Of a stretch of DNA of 64,000 bases, positions 44,097 to 53,559 are shown one piece after another. Origin of the DNA: Hyphomicrobium_A sp963724945 (GTDB taxonomy: Bacteria > Pseudomonadota > Alphaproteobacteria > Rhizobiales > Hyphomicrobiaceae); NCBI GenBank assembly GCA_963724945.1, contig CAVRWL010000003.1:1860001-1924000 (forward strand). The letters run 5' to 3'. The translations under genes were made by a program, and so were the position numbers. Each line of letters starts with the position of its first letter. Positions within the stretch are counted from its first letter, which is position 1. The notes under the pieces are model-generated. The model made no database searches and had not been told where the DNA came from. It was given only the letters and a program-made list of their open reading frames with translations.

Positions 44097-45368
44097 ATGC
44101 AAAGGATGCAGCGGCCGATGCGAGATAAGGTCGACACAGACGACACTGCGCTGCTCGAGCTGGTTCAGAGGCAAACCTTTCGCTACTTCTGGGATTTTGC
44201 TCATCCCGTCAGTGGATTGGCGCGCGACCGCAGCGACCCGAGCCCTGACTTTGGCTCCGAGGTGGTGGCAACTGGAGCGTCCGGGTTCGGCATCATGGCG
44301 ATCCTCGTCGCCGCCGAACGAGGGTGGATCAGGCGCAGAGATGGGGCTCGCCGGCTGCTGCGGATTGTACGGTTTCTCAAAAAGGCAAGACGCCATCACG
44401 GCGCTTTTCCGCATTTCATGCACGGTACGAACGGCGAGACGATCCCCTTTTCCGGCAAGGACGACGGGAGCGATCTCGTCGAGACATCATATCTCTGCAT
44501 GGGCTTGCTATGCGCGAGGCAGTACTTCGGTCGACCCAGTGCGGAGGAAAGCGAGCTGCGCGACCGCATCAATGCGCTGTGGAACGACGTCGAATGGAGT
44601 TGGCACACCCGCGGCGGCTCTGAGGTGCTCATCTGGCATTGGAGTCCGAACTACGGATGGGACATCAATCTTGAGATTCGCGGCTGGAACGAATGCTTGA
44701 TTACCTACCTGTTGGCGGCGTCCTCTCCGCGCCACCCGATTGCTGCCGCTGTCTATCACCGCGGCTGGGCCGCGGGCCGGAGCTTCAAGAACGGCAAAGA
44801 ATTCTATGGAATACGGCTTCCTCTGGGACCCGATTACGGCGGCCCCCTGTTCTTCGCTCATTATTCCTTTCTGGGGCTCGACCCGCGGGGACTGAAGGAC
44901 CGCTACGCCGACTATTGGGAGCAAAATGTCAATCACACCCTCATCAACCGCGAGCATTGCGTGCGCAATCCCAAGAATTTCAAGGGATACGGGCCGGAAT
45001 GCTGGGGGCTCACCGCCAGCGACGATCATTTGGGATACCACGCTCATTCCCCGGACAACGACCTCGGCGTAATCTCCCCGACCGCAGCGCTGTCGTCTTT
45101 TCCGTACACACCCGAATATTCGATGCGCGCGCTCAAGCATTTCTACTATGACCTCGGCAGCAAGATCTGGGGTGACTACGCGTTCGTCGACGCCTTCAGC
45201 GTAGCCAGGGATTGGTATGCGCGAACCCACGTCGGGATCGACCAAGGCCCGATCATTGTGATGATCGAGAACTACCGCTCGGGACTCATCTGGAATCTCT
45301 TCATGAGTTGCTCCGAAGTGCAGAACGGTCTGAGATTGCTGGGCTTCGAATCGCCCAAGCTCAGTTGA
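44097..45368 (+). CDS. Glucoamylase-fold protein (Glycoamylase-like domain)
   Basis: The 423-residue product has the (alpha/alpha)6 glucoamylase-like family pattern: TFRYFWDFAHPVSGLARDRS near the N-terminus, ASGFGIMAILVAAERGW, ETSYLCMGLL, SPNYGWDINLEIRGWNECLI, GPECWGLTASDDHLGYHAHSP and NDLGVISPTAALSSFPYTPE. Relatives include endo-beta-1,2-glucanases. No signal peptide is seen, so it may act in the cytoplasm or its export start was missed. It begins 33 bases after the ABC gene and may form an operon with it. Confidence 0.82.
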   Translation: MQRMQRPMRDKVDTDDTALLELVQRQTFRYFWDFAHPVSGLARDRSDPSPDFGSEVVATGASGFGIMAILVAAERGWIRRRDGARRLLRIVRFLKKARRHHGAFPHFMHGTNGETIPFSGKDDGSDLVETSYLCMGLLCARQYFGRPSAEESELRDRINALWNDVEWSWHTRGGSEVLIWHWSPNYGWDINLEIRGWNECLITYLLAASSPRHPIAAAVYHRGWAAGRSFKNGKEFYGIRLPLGPDYGGPLFFAHYSFLGLDPRGLKDRYADYWEQNVNHTLINREHCVRNPKNFKGYGPECWGLTASDDHLGYHAHSPDNDLGVISPTAALSSFPYTPEYSMRALKHFYYDLGSKIWGDYAFVDAFSVARDWYARTHVGIDQGPIIVMIENYRSGLIWNLFMSCSEVQNGLRLLGFESPKLS

Positions 45369-45552
45369 AGGTCGGCTCTCGCGCTCAGCGGCGCATGGTC
45401 AGGTGGCGACGAGGAGCAATCGGGTGAGCGAGCGAGCCCTCGATCTGGTAGGCTGCCGTGGCACTGCCCCAAAGAAATCCGCTGGGAAACTGCGCGTTGC
45501 TCATGGCTTGGTGGCTGCCTCTCAGAAAAGGGGAAGCGCGGTGCCAGAGGGC

Positions 45553-45975
45553 CTAATGAGCATCGATCAATCTATCGAGCGCCGGCCGATCCAACACTCG
45601 GAGAGCCCCGCCTTGGCTCTGCGCGATCAGGCCCAGATGCTCCAGTTCGCAGAGTGAACTTACCACATCGGAGACCCTCAATCCGAGCAGCTCAGCCACG
45701 AAACCCGAGGCCAGAGAATCGGGAATGATGTCGGGGTCCCGGCCTTCATAAGAGTTATTGCGTGAGATTGATGACAAGAGGGCCGCGACTCGCTGAAGGC
45801 GCCCGATTTGGAGCGGCCGTCTTGCGGAAACCTGGTCTCGGCTATCCCAGCGAGAAACGACGGCGGGCGTCGTTGCAGGGAGCTGCTGGAACTGAGGAGA
45901 TGCGTGCTTCGCAGATTGCGCCATCGATCCGGAAATCATCGTCAGCCCCTCTCCACCCGTGTTGGTGAGAGCCAC
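45553..45975 (-). CDS. Crp/Fnr-type winged-helix protein without sensor domain
   Basis: The 140-residue product ends with a winged helix of Crp/Fnr type: VAALLSSISRNN, IPDSLASGFVAELLGLRVSDVVSSLCELEHLGLIAQSQGG and LRVLDRPALDRLID. The N-terminal 60 residues are not the cyclic-nucleotide-binding beta roll of normal Crp proteins. It may be a truncated FixK-like regulator or a short natural form. A better start inside the frame may exist (ATG at 45939). Confidence 0.6.
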   Translation of the reverse strand: MALTNTGGEGLTMISGSMAQSAKHASPQFQQLPATTPAVVSRWDSRDQVSARRPLQIGRLQRVAALLSSISRNNSYEGRDPDIIPDSLASGFVAELLGLRVSDVVSSLCELEHLGLIAQSQGGALRVLDRPALDRLIDAH

Positions 45976-46100
45976 TTAGACGGCAATGATGTTCCAGGAC
46001 TTGGCCAACCTGGTATGAAAATGTCGAGTTTTGTACCAAACCCCTGATTAGCCGCGCTGGATCTGCATAAGTGGGGACCAGTGCCCACTTGCGCGCATTC

Positions 46101-49100
46101 TCAGTTGACTCTCGTCAGGGCGGGCGTCGCCACGGGCAGGCGCCGTGCAGCCCGGCGTTCGATCGCAAAATAGAAGGTCGGGATGATGAAGAGAGTGAGC
46201 AGCGTGGCCGGTATGAGGCCGCCGGCTACCACCGTCGCGAGGCTGCGTTGCACATCGCTGCCGACGCCCGTCGCCAGCGCGGCCGGCAACATGCCGACTG
46301 TTGCCACCGAAGCCGTCATGAGCACCGGCCGCAATCGCTCGCCAGCCCCCACCAAGATGGCCTCGGAGAGCGGGATACCTTGCTCACGAACGCGGTTAAG
46401 GTTCGCCACCATGATGACCCCGTTCATGACGGCAACGCCGAACAATGCAATGAAGCCAACTCCCGAGGCGACATTGAGGGTCGTCCCAGTGAGATGGAGA
46501 GCGATCAACCCGCCGAGCGTCGCCAGCGGCACGACGCTCAGGATCAGCAAGACTTGGCGCAGGACGCCGAACTCCGCATAGAGCAATATTATCATGAGCC
46601 CCAATACGAGGCCGAGGATCAGCTTGAAACGCGCCTCTGCGCGCCGCTGGCTCTCGAACTGTCCGCCCCATTCGAGGTGATACTTTTTCGGATCGAATGA
46701 AACCTTGGCCGCAATGGCTGTGTTGACCTCTGACACGAGGGCGGCGGGATCGCGATCATGATAGTCGAGCTTCACCAGTAGATAGCGGTGATTCATTTCG
46801 CGATTGATCATGCTCTCGCCGGTCTGCACCCGGATGTCCGCAAGCTGCGACAGCGGAATGAGCGCCCCCGTGCTCGACGTGAGGACAAGATCCTTGATCG
46901 CCTCGGGACTGTTGCGAGCCTCTGCCGGGAAGCGGACCGTCATGTCGTAGTGGCGTTCGCCGATGAACACCTGACTCACGGCCGCGCCACCGATCCCGGT
47001 CTTGATCAGGTCCGCAACATCGCTGACGTTAATGCCGTAGCGCGCCGCCGCTTCGCGGTCGATCTTGATCGCAATCTGCGGCAGCCGCTTGTATTCGTCG
47101 ATTGCCGCATCCGTGACCCCGGGAATTGTGTTCAGCGCGGCGACAATACCCTTACCGATGCGGCGCAACTCGTCAAAATTGTCGCCGAAGACCTTGATGG
47201 CGAGAGCGCTGTGGGGATCGAACACCTTGTCGAGAACGCTGTCGATGATTGGCTGGCTGAAGGCGATCTCAAAGCCCGGCAACTCTTCAAGCCGCGACGT
47301 CATGCGCCGGATCAGGTCCTGTTTGCTCTCGCCTGCCGGCCAAGTGGCGTAGGGGGTGAGCACGACGGCTACTTCGACATGCGATGGCGTCCACGGATCG
47401 GTGCCGTCGTCGTTGCGGCCGAGATGGGTCACGACGGAGGAGACCTCGGGAAACTCGTTGATGGCGTGACGCAGATCCGCGGTCATTTCCCCCGCCTTCT
47501 CCAGGGAAATTCCTGGCGGCATCTCGGCATGAAGCCAGATGGAGCCTTCGTCGAGCTGCGGAAGAAATTCGCGCCAGACCGTGACGCCGAGGACGACCAC
47601 GGCGACCGCCGCTGCGGCGCTCAGGACGTAGGCGATGCTGGGTCGACGGAGCGAGCGTTGCAATATCCGCCGGTAGCCGGCCTCGAGCCAGTCCAGGACC
47701 GGGTTGCGGAAGACCCGCCAAGGCCCGCGGTACGCCAGGAAGGCCAGCCCCGGGATCACCATCAGAGCAAACAGCAATGCGCCGAATTGCGCGTAGCCAA
47801 TGGCAAAGGCCATCGGATGGAACAGCTTCGCCTCGATGCGCTGGAACGCGAACAGGGGCAAATAGGCGGAGATAATGATCACGGTCGCAAAGAAGATCGG
47901 CCGCGCGACTTGGCGCGCCGCCTCGTGCACGTCGGCTTCGGTGAGAGGCTCGTTCGGTTTCGCCTCGCGGCGGCGCAAGATCGCTTCCGCCATCACGATG
48001 GCGCCGTCCACGATGATGCCGAAGTCGATGGCGCCCAGCGACAGCAAGTTGGCGGAAATCTTGGTATGGTTCATCAGGATGAAGGCCACCACCATTGCGA
48101 ACGGAATAGTGATGCCGACGAGCAGCGCACTGCGCGGGCTGCCCAGAAAAAGAATGAGAACGATGACGACAAGGCCGATGCCTTCGAAGACCGTGTGCGA
48201 AACCTTGTCGATTGTGGCGTTGACGAGCGTTGAGCGGTCGAGATAGGGGACGATCTGTACGTCGTCGGCCTTCAGCTGCGCGTTGAGCTCCGCCACCTTG
48301 GCGTGCACCCCCTTCAGAACCCTTGAGGGATTTTCGCCGCGCAACAGCAAGACCGTTCCCTCGACGGCATCGTTCTCCTGGTCTTTGCCGAGGATGCCGT
48401 GGCGCTCTTGGTTGCTCAGCTTCAGCTTGCCGAGATCGCGCACGAAGATCGGCGTCCCGTTGCGTTGGGTGACGACGATGTTACCCATGTCCTGCAGGGT
48501 CTGCACGACGCCGATGCCGCGGATGACGTACCCGAGCTCGCCGCGGTTCAGAACACTGCCGCCGGCGTTCGCACTGTTGGCGACGATCGCGTCGGTGACG
48601 TTCTTGAGCGACAAGTTGAAGCGGATCAGCTGCTGGGGATCGAGCTCCAGCTCAAACTGGGTCGTGAGGCCGCCGAAGTTCTGGATGTCGGCGACGCCCG
48701 GCACCTGCTTCAACGTCGGGATGACCGTCCACTGCTGAATTTCGGAGAGCTGGCGCAAATTCTTCGTGGACGAACTCGAGCGTGTAATAGAGAATTTGAC
48801 CGGTCGGCGAGCTCAGCGGGTCGAGGCCCGGAGAAAGGCCCGGCGGTAGCGTGACGTCCTGGATCCGCTCCATGATGCGCTGGCGCGACCAGTAGTCCTC
48901 GATGCCGTCGCGAAACACCAGTGAGATCAACGACAGCCCGAACGTACTGCGCGAGCGCATCATCGCCAGTCCGGGCGTGCCGTTGAGTTCTCGTTCGAGT
49001 GGGATGGTGACCTGCTGCTCGACCTCTTCGGCCGCCAGCCCAGGCGCTTGTGTGACGACCTGGGAGGACGTATCCGCGACGTCGGGATAGGCCTCGATCG

Positions 49101-49203
49101 CAAGCTGGGTCCAAGAATAATAGCCGTAGATGGCGGCAAAAACGCAGATCATCGCTATGACCAAGCGCTTGCGAAGGGCCAGCCTGACGAGCCAATCAAT
49201 CAC
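46101..49203 (-). CDS. CzcA/CusA-family RND metal efflux pump, frameshifted
   Basis: The inner-membrane pump of a heavy-metal RND system. The N-terminal frame starts at GTG 49203, overlapping the adaptor stop, and has VIDWLVRLALRKR, the first transmembrane helix and EAYPDVADTSSQVVTQAPG. It changes frame at about 48760-48775, after YYTLEFV, and continues as KNLRQLSEIQQWTVIP to 46101 (885 residues there). Together they make about 1030 residues, a normal size. The second part has the proton-relay region SLGAIDFGIIVDGAIVMAE in transmembrane helix 4 (the DFG-DGA-E pattern of HME-RND pumps) and the late FGVAVMNGVI. Metal specificity is not decidable. No outer membrane factor gene is adjacent. Confidence 0.85.
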
Positions 49204-50353
49204 CGAGCAGCACTCCGCCCTTGACGACGATGCGATCACCGGCCTTGACGCCGCTCTTGAGAACGGCTTGGTCCCCTTGCTGAAAGTCTATATCCACGGT
49301 CCGCGCTTCGAACGTCCACGGCTCGACTTCGACCAACACCTGATTTGCGTCGTCTTTCACCACCAGTGCACTCGTGGGTACGACTGCCACTCTCCGCATA
49401 GGCGCGTAGAAGCTGACATTGGCGAACATGCCGGGCTTCAGACGCGTATCTGGATTTTCAAAGGCGATACGGACCTTGGTCCGACGCGTGTCGGGGTCGA
49501 GGACATCGCTGACAAACAAGACGTGACCTTTGAGCACCTCGCCGGGATAAGCGGCGAGGTCGACGTCGACCAGTTGTCCCTTTGAAACGAGCGATATATC
49601 TTTTTCCGGGACGCTGGCGGTGACCCAGACGGTGCTCAGGTCGGCGATGGTCATCAACGGGGCCGTCACATCGTTCCAATAGGCGCCGGGTGCCACCCCC
49701 AGATCGATCACGCTGCCGGCCATCGGCGCGACAACCGTCACCGTGCGCGACTTATTTGTGGTGTCGGCGTCGACGCCGATCTTCTTCAGACGCGCTGCCG
49801 TGCGCTGTAACTCCACCTGAGCGGCGAGGTAATCTGTTTCAACCTGTTGCAGATCCTTCTGGTCCGTCCACCCGTCCTTGCCGAGGATGCGCTGGCGATC
49901 CCGGTTCTTGAGCGCGAGCGACAGCATTACCTTCGCTCGATCATAATCGGCATAGGCAGTGGCGAGGTCGGGCGAGTCGATGACGACGAGCGGCTGGCCT
50001 GCTTTCACTCGCTCGCCAAGTTGCACCTTGAGCTGCGTCGCGCGACCAGCGAGCGGCGGCAGGACCTTGATCAGATGCGCAGGATCAGCCTCCACGACCG
50101 CTGGGAGGACCAGGCGGCGCTGGATGTCCTGCTCCTCGACGGGCCCGATTGCGAGCTTTGTTCGCACCGGAGACCCTTCGGGAACAGTGATCCGCCGCCC
50201 CGCGCGGATGATGGGCTGCACCTTCTCGACGGCGATAGGTGCGGGGGCCGGACGGCGGAATTGGGTGATGTACAGCCGATAGGCGCCGGCGCCGAAAGCG
50301 CCTGCCATGAGAACAAGTATCAGAGTCATCACCCAGTGCAGCGCACGCCGCAC
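49196..50353 (-). CDS. RND efflux periplasmic adaptor (CzcB-like)
   Basis: The 385-residue membrane-fusion protein has an N-terminal signal anchor, a lipoyl-type half motif LPPLAGRATQLKVQLGERVKAGQPL, a coiled helical hairpin (DRQRILGKDGWTDQKDLQQVETDYLAAQVELQRTAARLKK), then VVAPMAGSVIDLGVAPGAYW and the beta-barrel region VWVTASVPEKDISLVSKGQ. It bridges the inner-membrane pump to an outer-membrane channel. It overlaps the pump start by eight bases. Upstream DUF2946 is probably the first gene of the operon. Confidence 0.92.
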   Translation of the reverse strand: MRRALHWVMTLILVLMAGAFGAGAYRLYITQFRRPAPAPIAVEKVQPIIRAGRRITVPEGSPVRTKLAIGPVEEQDIQRRLVLPAVVEADPAHLIKVLPPLAGRATQLKVQLGERVKAGQPLVVIDSPDLATAYADYDRAKVMLSLALKNRDRQRILGKDGWTDQKDLQQVETDYLAAQVELQRTAARLKKIGVDADTTNKSRTVTVVAPMAGSVIDLGVAPGAYWNDVTAPLMTIADLSTVWVTASVPEKDISLVSKGQLVDVDLAAYPGEVLKGHVLFVSDVLDPDTRRTKVRIAFENPDTRLKPGMFANVSFYAPMRRVAVVPTSALVVKDDANQVLVEVEPWTFEARTVDIDFQQGDQAVLKSGVKAGDRIVVKGGVLLGD

Positions 50354-50564
50354 AGGCTCGCGACCGCCGGGCTTGTCATTCCGACGCTGCGGCAGAGGAT
50401 CGAGTTTCTCGATCTTTGGCTTCGAATTCTACGAGCATCTAACCAAATCTGGCTTGAATGAATTTCCATGCGAGGCCAAGCGCCCGAACGAGGATCGTTC
50501 GACGCTTGCCGCGGTTTCAGCCTGCGGGCCGCGTCAGTCGGCGCGCAAACGGACAATGATGATG

Positions 50565-50933
50565 TCAGATCGAAGGTGGAGCGCGGGCCTGAAACATAAA
50601 ATGTGCCGCAGGCACCACTGCCAATTCAGCAGTTGCTTGCAGCCTTATCGCGCCAAGGTTCGTGGGCAGCGGCAATGCCGGCGGCGCGGCAGGCGCCGAA
50701 GCGCTCAACAACTGGATCAATGCGCAGATTGCGCAATGAGGGTCGACCAATCCATTCGATTTGTGGATCGGAGCGCTCGCCGAGGCCGCGCTCGATCCAT
50801 TCGCCATGGTCGACGTCGAAGTCAGAGCAGGGGTAGGGATATGAACGTGTCCAAAGGACAATGCTATTTGGACTGCCAGCGCGAACAGCGCCAAGCGGGA
50901 ACCCAAGCGTATATTCGACCGGAACCAGTCCAT
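50565..50933 (-). CDS. DUF2946-family protein
   Basis: The 122-residue product opens with SNIRLGSRLALFALAVQIALSFGHVH, a signal peptide or membrane helix, and has the DUF2946 motif DPHCAICALIQLLSASAPAAPPALPLP in the middle, and FQARAPP at the end. The CxxC with nearby His suggests metal or haem handling, and such genes commonly accompany copper or TonB systems in alphaproteobacteria. Here it heads the CzcBA-type operon, which supports a metal-related role. Molecular function is unproven. Confidence 0.78.
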   Translation of the reverse strand: MDWFRSNIRLGSRLALFALAVQIALSFGHVHIPTPALTSTSTMANGSSAASASAPIHKSNGLVDPHCAICALIQLLSASAPAAPPALPLPTNLGAIRLQATAELAVVPAAHFMFQARAPPSI

Positions 50934-51144
50934 CTCTCTACGGGTTCACGCCCCCTGTGACCGGCGCAGCACGGCTTGCCGCTGCAGCGAGATATCCGAA
51001 GAGAGCTGATAGTATGGCGAAAAGTGGGCAATGACTGGAAGTGGTTATCGCTGGAGCGCTTTTCGGGAGCAGGCAACCGCCGTGCGGCCATTGCCGATTT
51101 CAAGAACCTGTAAGTGACGCCATCCTACCAATTTCATCAAGGGC

Positions 51145-52665
51145 TTGGCGCTCAAGCATTTAGACCCCCGTTGCGCCACGCGCACGCCATGTAGAGCGCG
51201 GGCGGCACTAACGAATCTGCTAAAGCCTCAGTCGGTCGAGGCGTCAGGGCGTCTTGCTCGAGACGAGGGCATTAGGGCATTGCGCAATCAGCGCGGCTCG
51301 TGGGCCGCACTCGCCACAGCGGCGATGCTCGTTTTTGCCTGGGCACCGTGCGCCGGCGCGGGCAGCCCCGGCACGGACTGCTGCGCCGATCTAGAGAGCC
51401 GCATCGCCGAGCTCGAGGCCACTGTCACGCGCAAGGGCAACCGCGACGTCGCGCTTCAAGTCTCGGGGCTGATCAACCAGGCATTGCTCGGCTGGGACGA
51501 CGGCGCTGCGAACAACGCCTTTGTCGTCACCAACGACAACGCGCGCACGCGGCTGCGCTTCAATGGCACCGCCAACATCGATGCCGACTGGCAAGTCGGC
51601 TACCGCGCGGAGATGGGCGTCAGGGCGGCCAACTCCAAGCTCGTCAACCAGTACGGATCGACGGACCGCCGCGACGACACCCCCGACATTCGCGAGGCCG
51701 TCTGGTTCCTCAAAAGCAAGCGCAACGGCACCTTCTACCTCGGGGCGACGTTCCCGTCCTTCACCAACGTTGCCGATTCCAACGTCACGCAGACGGACTG
51801 GTTTGCAAAATACGGCGGCGTGGAAAACACCGGCCTCAGCATGTTCCTGCGCTCATCGGGCAACGGCGAGCTCAGCCGCACGCTCACGTGGCGGCGCATC
51901 ATCGGTGCCGGCGGGGACCAGCCGGGCGAGGCTCAGAGAGGCTTTCAGCTCCTCAAGTACGTGTCCCCGGCTTGGAACGGCTTTACGGTGGCCGGGTCGT
52001 GGGTTGCCGACGACTTCTGGGACGCGACAGTGCGCTACCGGGGCGAGATCGCGGGCTTCGATATCGCCGCTGCCGTAGGCTATCTCGACCTGACGCCCGG
52101 CTCGCGCTCGCGCAACGTCTGCGCGCTCGACCGCTTTGCGACTACGGGCGATGCCACCAAATGCCACCAGGCGGGAGGCTCCGTCAGCGTGCTCCACGAG
52201 GCCACGGGGCTGTTCTTCAATCTGGGCGCCGGGCTGACCCTCGACGGTCTCCTCCAAGACACACCTCGCTTCGCCGGTACGAGCGTCGAGGACGGCGAGC
52301 TGTTCTGGTCGGGCCAAGTGGGGATCGAGAAGAGGATTAACGCGCTCGGCAAATCGACGATCTACGGCGAGTTCTACCTCTACGACGGGGGCGCCCCGAC
52401 CGGGCTCTTGGTCGGACCTGGGGACGCGCTCAATCCGACGGGTCTCGGCACGTGGACGGTCTGGCGATCGGACATGAACGCGATCGGAGGGGGCCTCGCG
52501 CAGGGCATCGATGCCGCGTCGATGATCCTCTATTTGTCCTATCGGCATGTGAGCGGAGACGTGACGCTGCGTCAGCTCAACGGCCTCGCTGCCACGGGGC
52601 CTATCGCGGGGACGCCGATCGATGATCTCGATCTGCTGCTGACCGGTGCGATCATCAATTTTTGA
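51145..52665 (+). CDS. Porin (alphaproteobacterial type)
   Basis: An outer membrane beta-barrel protein with a secreted N-terminus (hydrophobic AALATAAMLVFAWAPCAGA), a short coiled helix CCADLESRIAELEATVTRKG and then porin strands: VALQVSGLINQALLGWDDG, RTRLRFNGTANIDADWQVGYRAEMGV and so on. It ends in an aromatic residue (GAIINF), which BAM recognises. The 506-residue frame begins at ATG 51145, but the first 45 residues are not signal-like; TTG at 51280 is a likelier start. It probably provides passive uptake of small solutes. It is convergent with the transglutaminase cluster. Confidence 0.85.
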   Translation: MALKHLDPRCATRTPCRARAALTNLLKPQSVEASGRLARDEGIRALRNQRGSWAALATAAMLVFAWAPCAGAGSPGTDCCADLESRIAELEATVTRKGNRDVALQVSGLINQALLGWDDGAANNAFVVTNDNARTRLRFNGTANIDADWQVGYRAEMGVRAANSKLVNQYGSTDRRDDTPDIREAVWFLKSKRNGTFYLGATFPSFTNVADSNVTQTDWFAKYGGVENTGLSMFLRSSGNGELSRTLTWRRIIGAGGDQPGEAQRGFQLLKYVSPAWNGFTVAGSWVADDFWDATVRYRGEIAGFDIAAAVGYLDLTPGSRSRNVCALDRFATTGDATKCHQAGGSVSVLHEATGLFFNLGAGLTLDGLLQDTPRFAGTSVEDGELFWSGQVGIEKRINALGKSTIYGEFYLYDGGAPTGLLVGPGDALNPTGLGTWTVWRSDMNAIGGGLAQGIDAASMILYLSYRHVSGDVTLRQLNGLAATGPIAGTPIDDLDLLLTGAIINF

Positions 52666-52683
52666 CGGCTTTAATTGCGCAGA

Positions 52684-53559
52684 TTAGCCGAGGGGGGTGA
52701 CATCGACCCCGACGGCGACCGAATGCTCGCTGCCGCCCAAGAGTATGCCGCTGATCGGGCTCACGTCGTCATAGTCGCGGCCGTAGGCAATCGTGATGTG
52801 CTCATCGCGTGGTATCAGTCCGTTGGTCGGATCGAAATCGACCCAGCCGAACTCGGGCGACCACACCGAGATCCAGGCATGCGAGGCGTCCGCGCCGGTG
52901 AGCCTCGGCGATCCTGGCGGCGGGCTCGTCAGGATGTAGCCGCTGACGTAGCGCGCAGGCAGGTGCATCGCGCGCAGGCAGGCGAGCGCCAGGTGCGAGA
53001 AATCCTGGCAGACGCCGCGCCGCTGCTGCAGCACCTTCATGACGGGCGTTGAGACGTCGGTCGCGGTGGCGTCGAAGACAAAGTCGTCGTAAATGCGCGC
53101 AATCAAATCCCACGCCGCCCGCAGCACGGGCCGGCCGGGCCCGAACGAGGGGCGCGCGTAGTCGGCGATCTCGATGGTGGGTCGCGTGTGCTTGGAGGCG
53201 CAGGCGTACCTTTGCACCTCGAGATCGACTTGTCCCTTGAGGTCGGCGACGGAAGCGGCGAGCGCGTCCCACGGCATGCTGCGATCGAGATTGACGGCCG
53301 GCGGCACGCTAACGCCAATCCGGCTCTTGGCGTGGACGATGAGCTCCTCGTGCTGCTGCTCGATGTCGAACATGACGACGCGGTTGCCGTAGTAATCCTC
53401 CCGCTCCGTGCGGATCGTCGGCGCTGGGTCGATGAGCAGTGTATGCCCCTTCAGCGTTTGGCGGTCGACCGCGCGCGGCGACATGTGCACGATATGCTGG
53501 GACTGCACGACGGGCGACGTGTAGCGGTAGACCGTCCTGTGGCTGACATCGTAGATCAT
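52684..53559 (-). CDS. Transglutaminase-like protein
   Basis: The 291-residue protein starts with the bacterial transglutaminase N-domain (VSHRTVYRYTSPVVQSQH) and has the catalytic triad: Cys in RRGVCQDFSHLA, His in ADASHAWI and Asp in DFDPTNG. It belongs to the group always found with circularly permuted ATP-grasp and alpha-E proteins. Its ATG overlaps the stop of the upstream ATP-grasp gene, so they are translated together. Comparative genomics predicts a peptide-linking or amide-forming system; the substrate is not known. Confidence 0.92.
   Translation of the reverse strand: MIYDVSHRTVYRYTSPVVQSQHIVHMSPRAVDRQTLKGHTLLIDPAPTIRTEREDYYGNRVVMFDIEQQHEELIVHAKSRIGVSVPPAVNLDRSMPWDALAASVADLKGQVDLEVQRYACASKHTRPTIEIADYARPSFGPGRPVLRAAWDLIARIYDDFVFDATATDVSTPVMKVLQQRRGVCQDFSHLALACLRAMHLPARYVSGYILTSPPPGSPRLTGADASHAWISVWSPEFGWVDFDPTNGLIPRDEHITIAYGRDYDDVSPISGILLGGSEHSVAVGVDVTPLG

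Noticed and set aside
46069..46090. AAGTGGG/CCCACTT hairpin after the CzcA gene as terminator
   Set aside because: A 7-bp stem is present but no T-run follows on the minus strand, so the call is too weak.
46788..48233. 481-codon plus-strand frame opposite the CzcA pump
   Set aside because: Shadow of a certain gene, Asp/Arg-rich without motifs.
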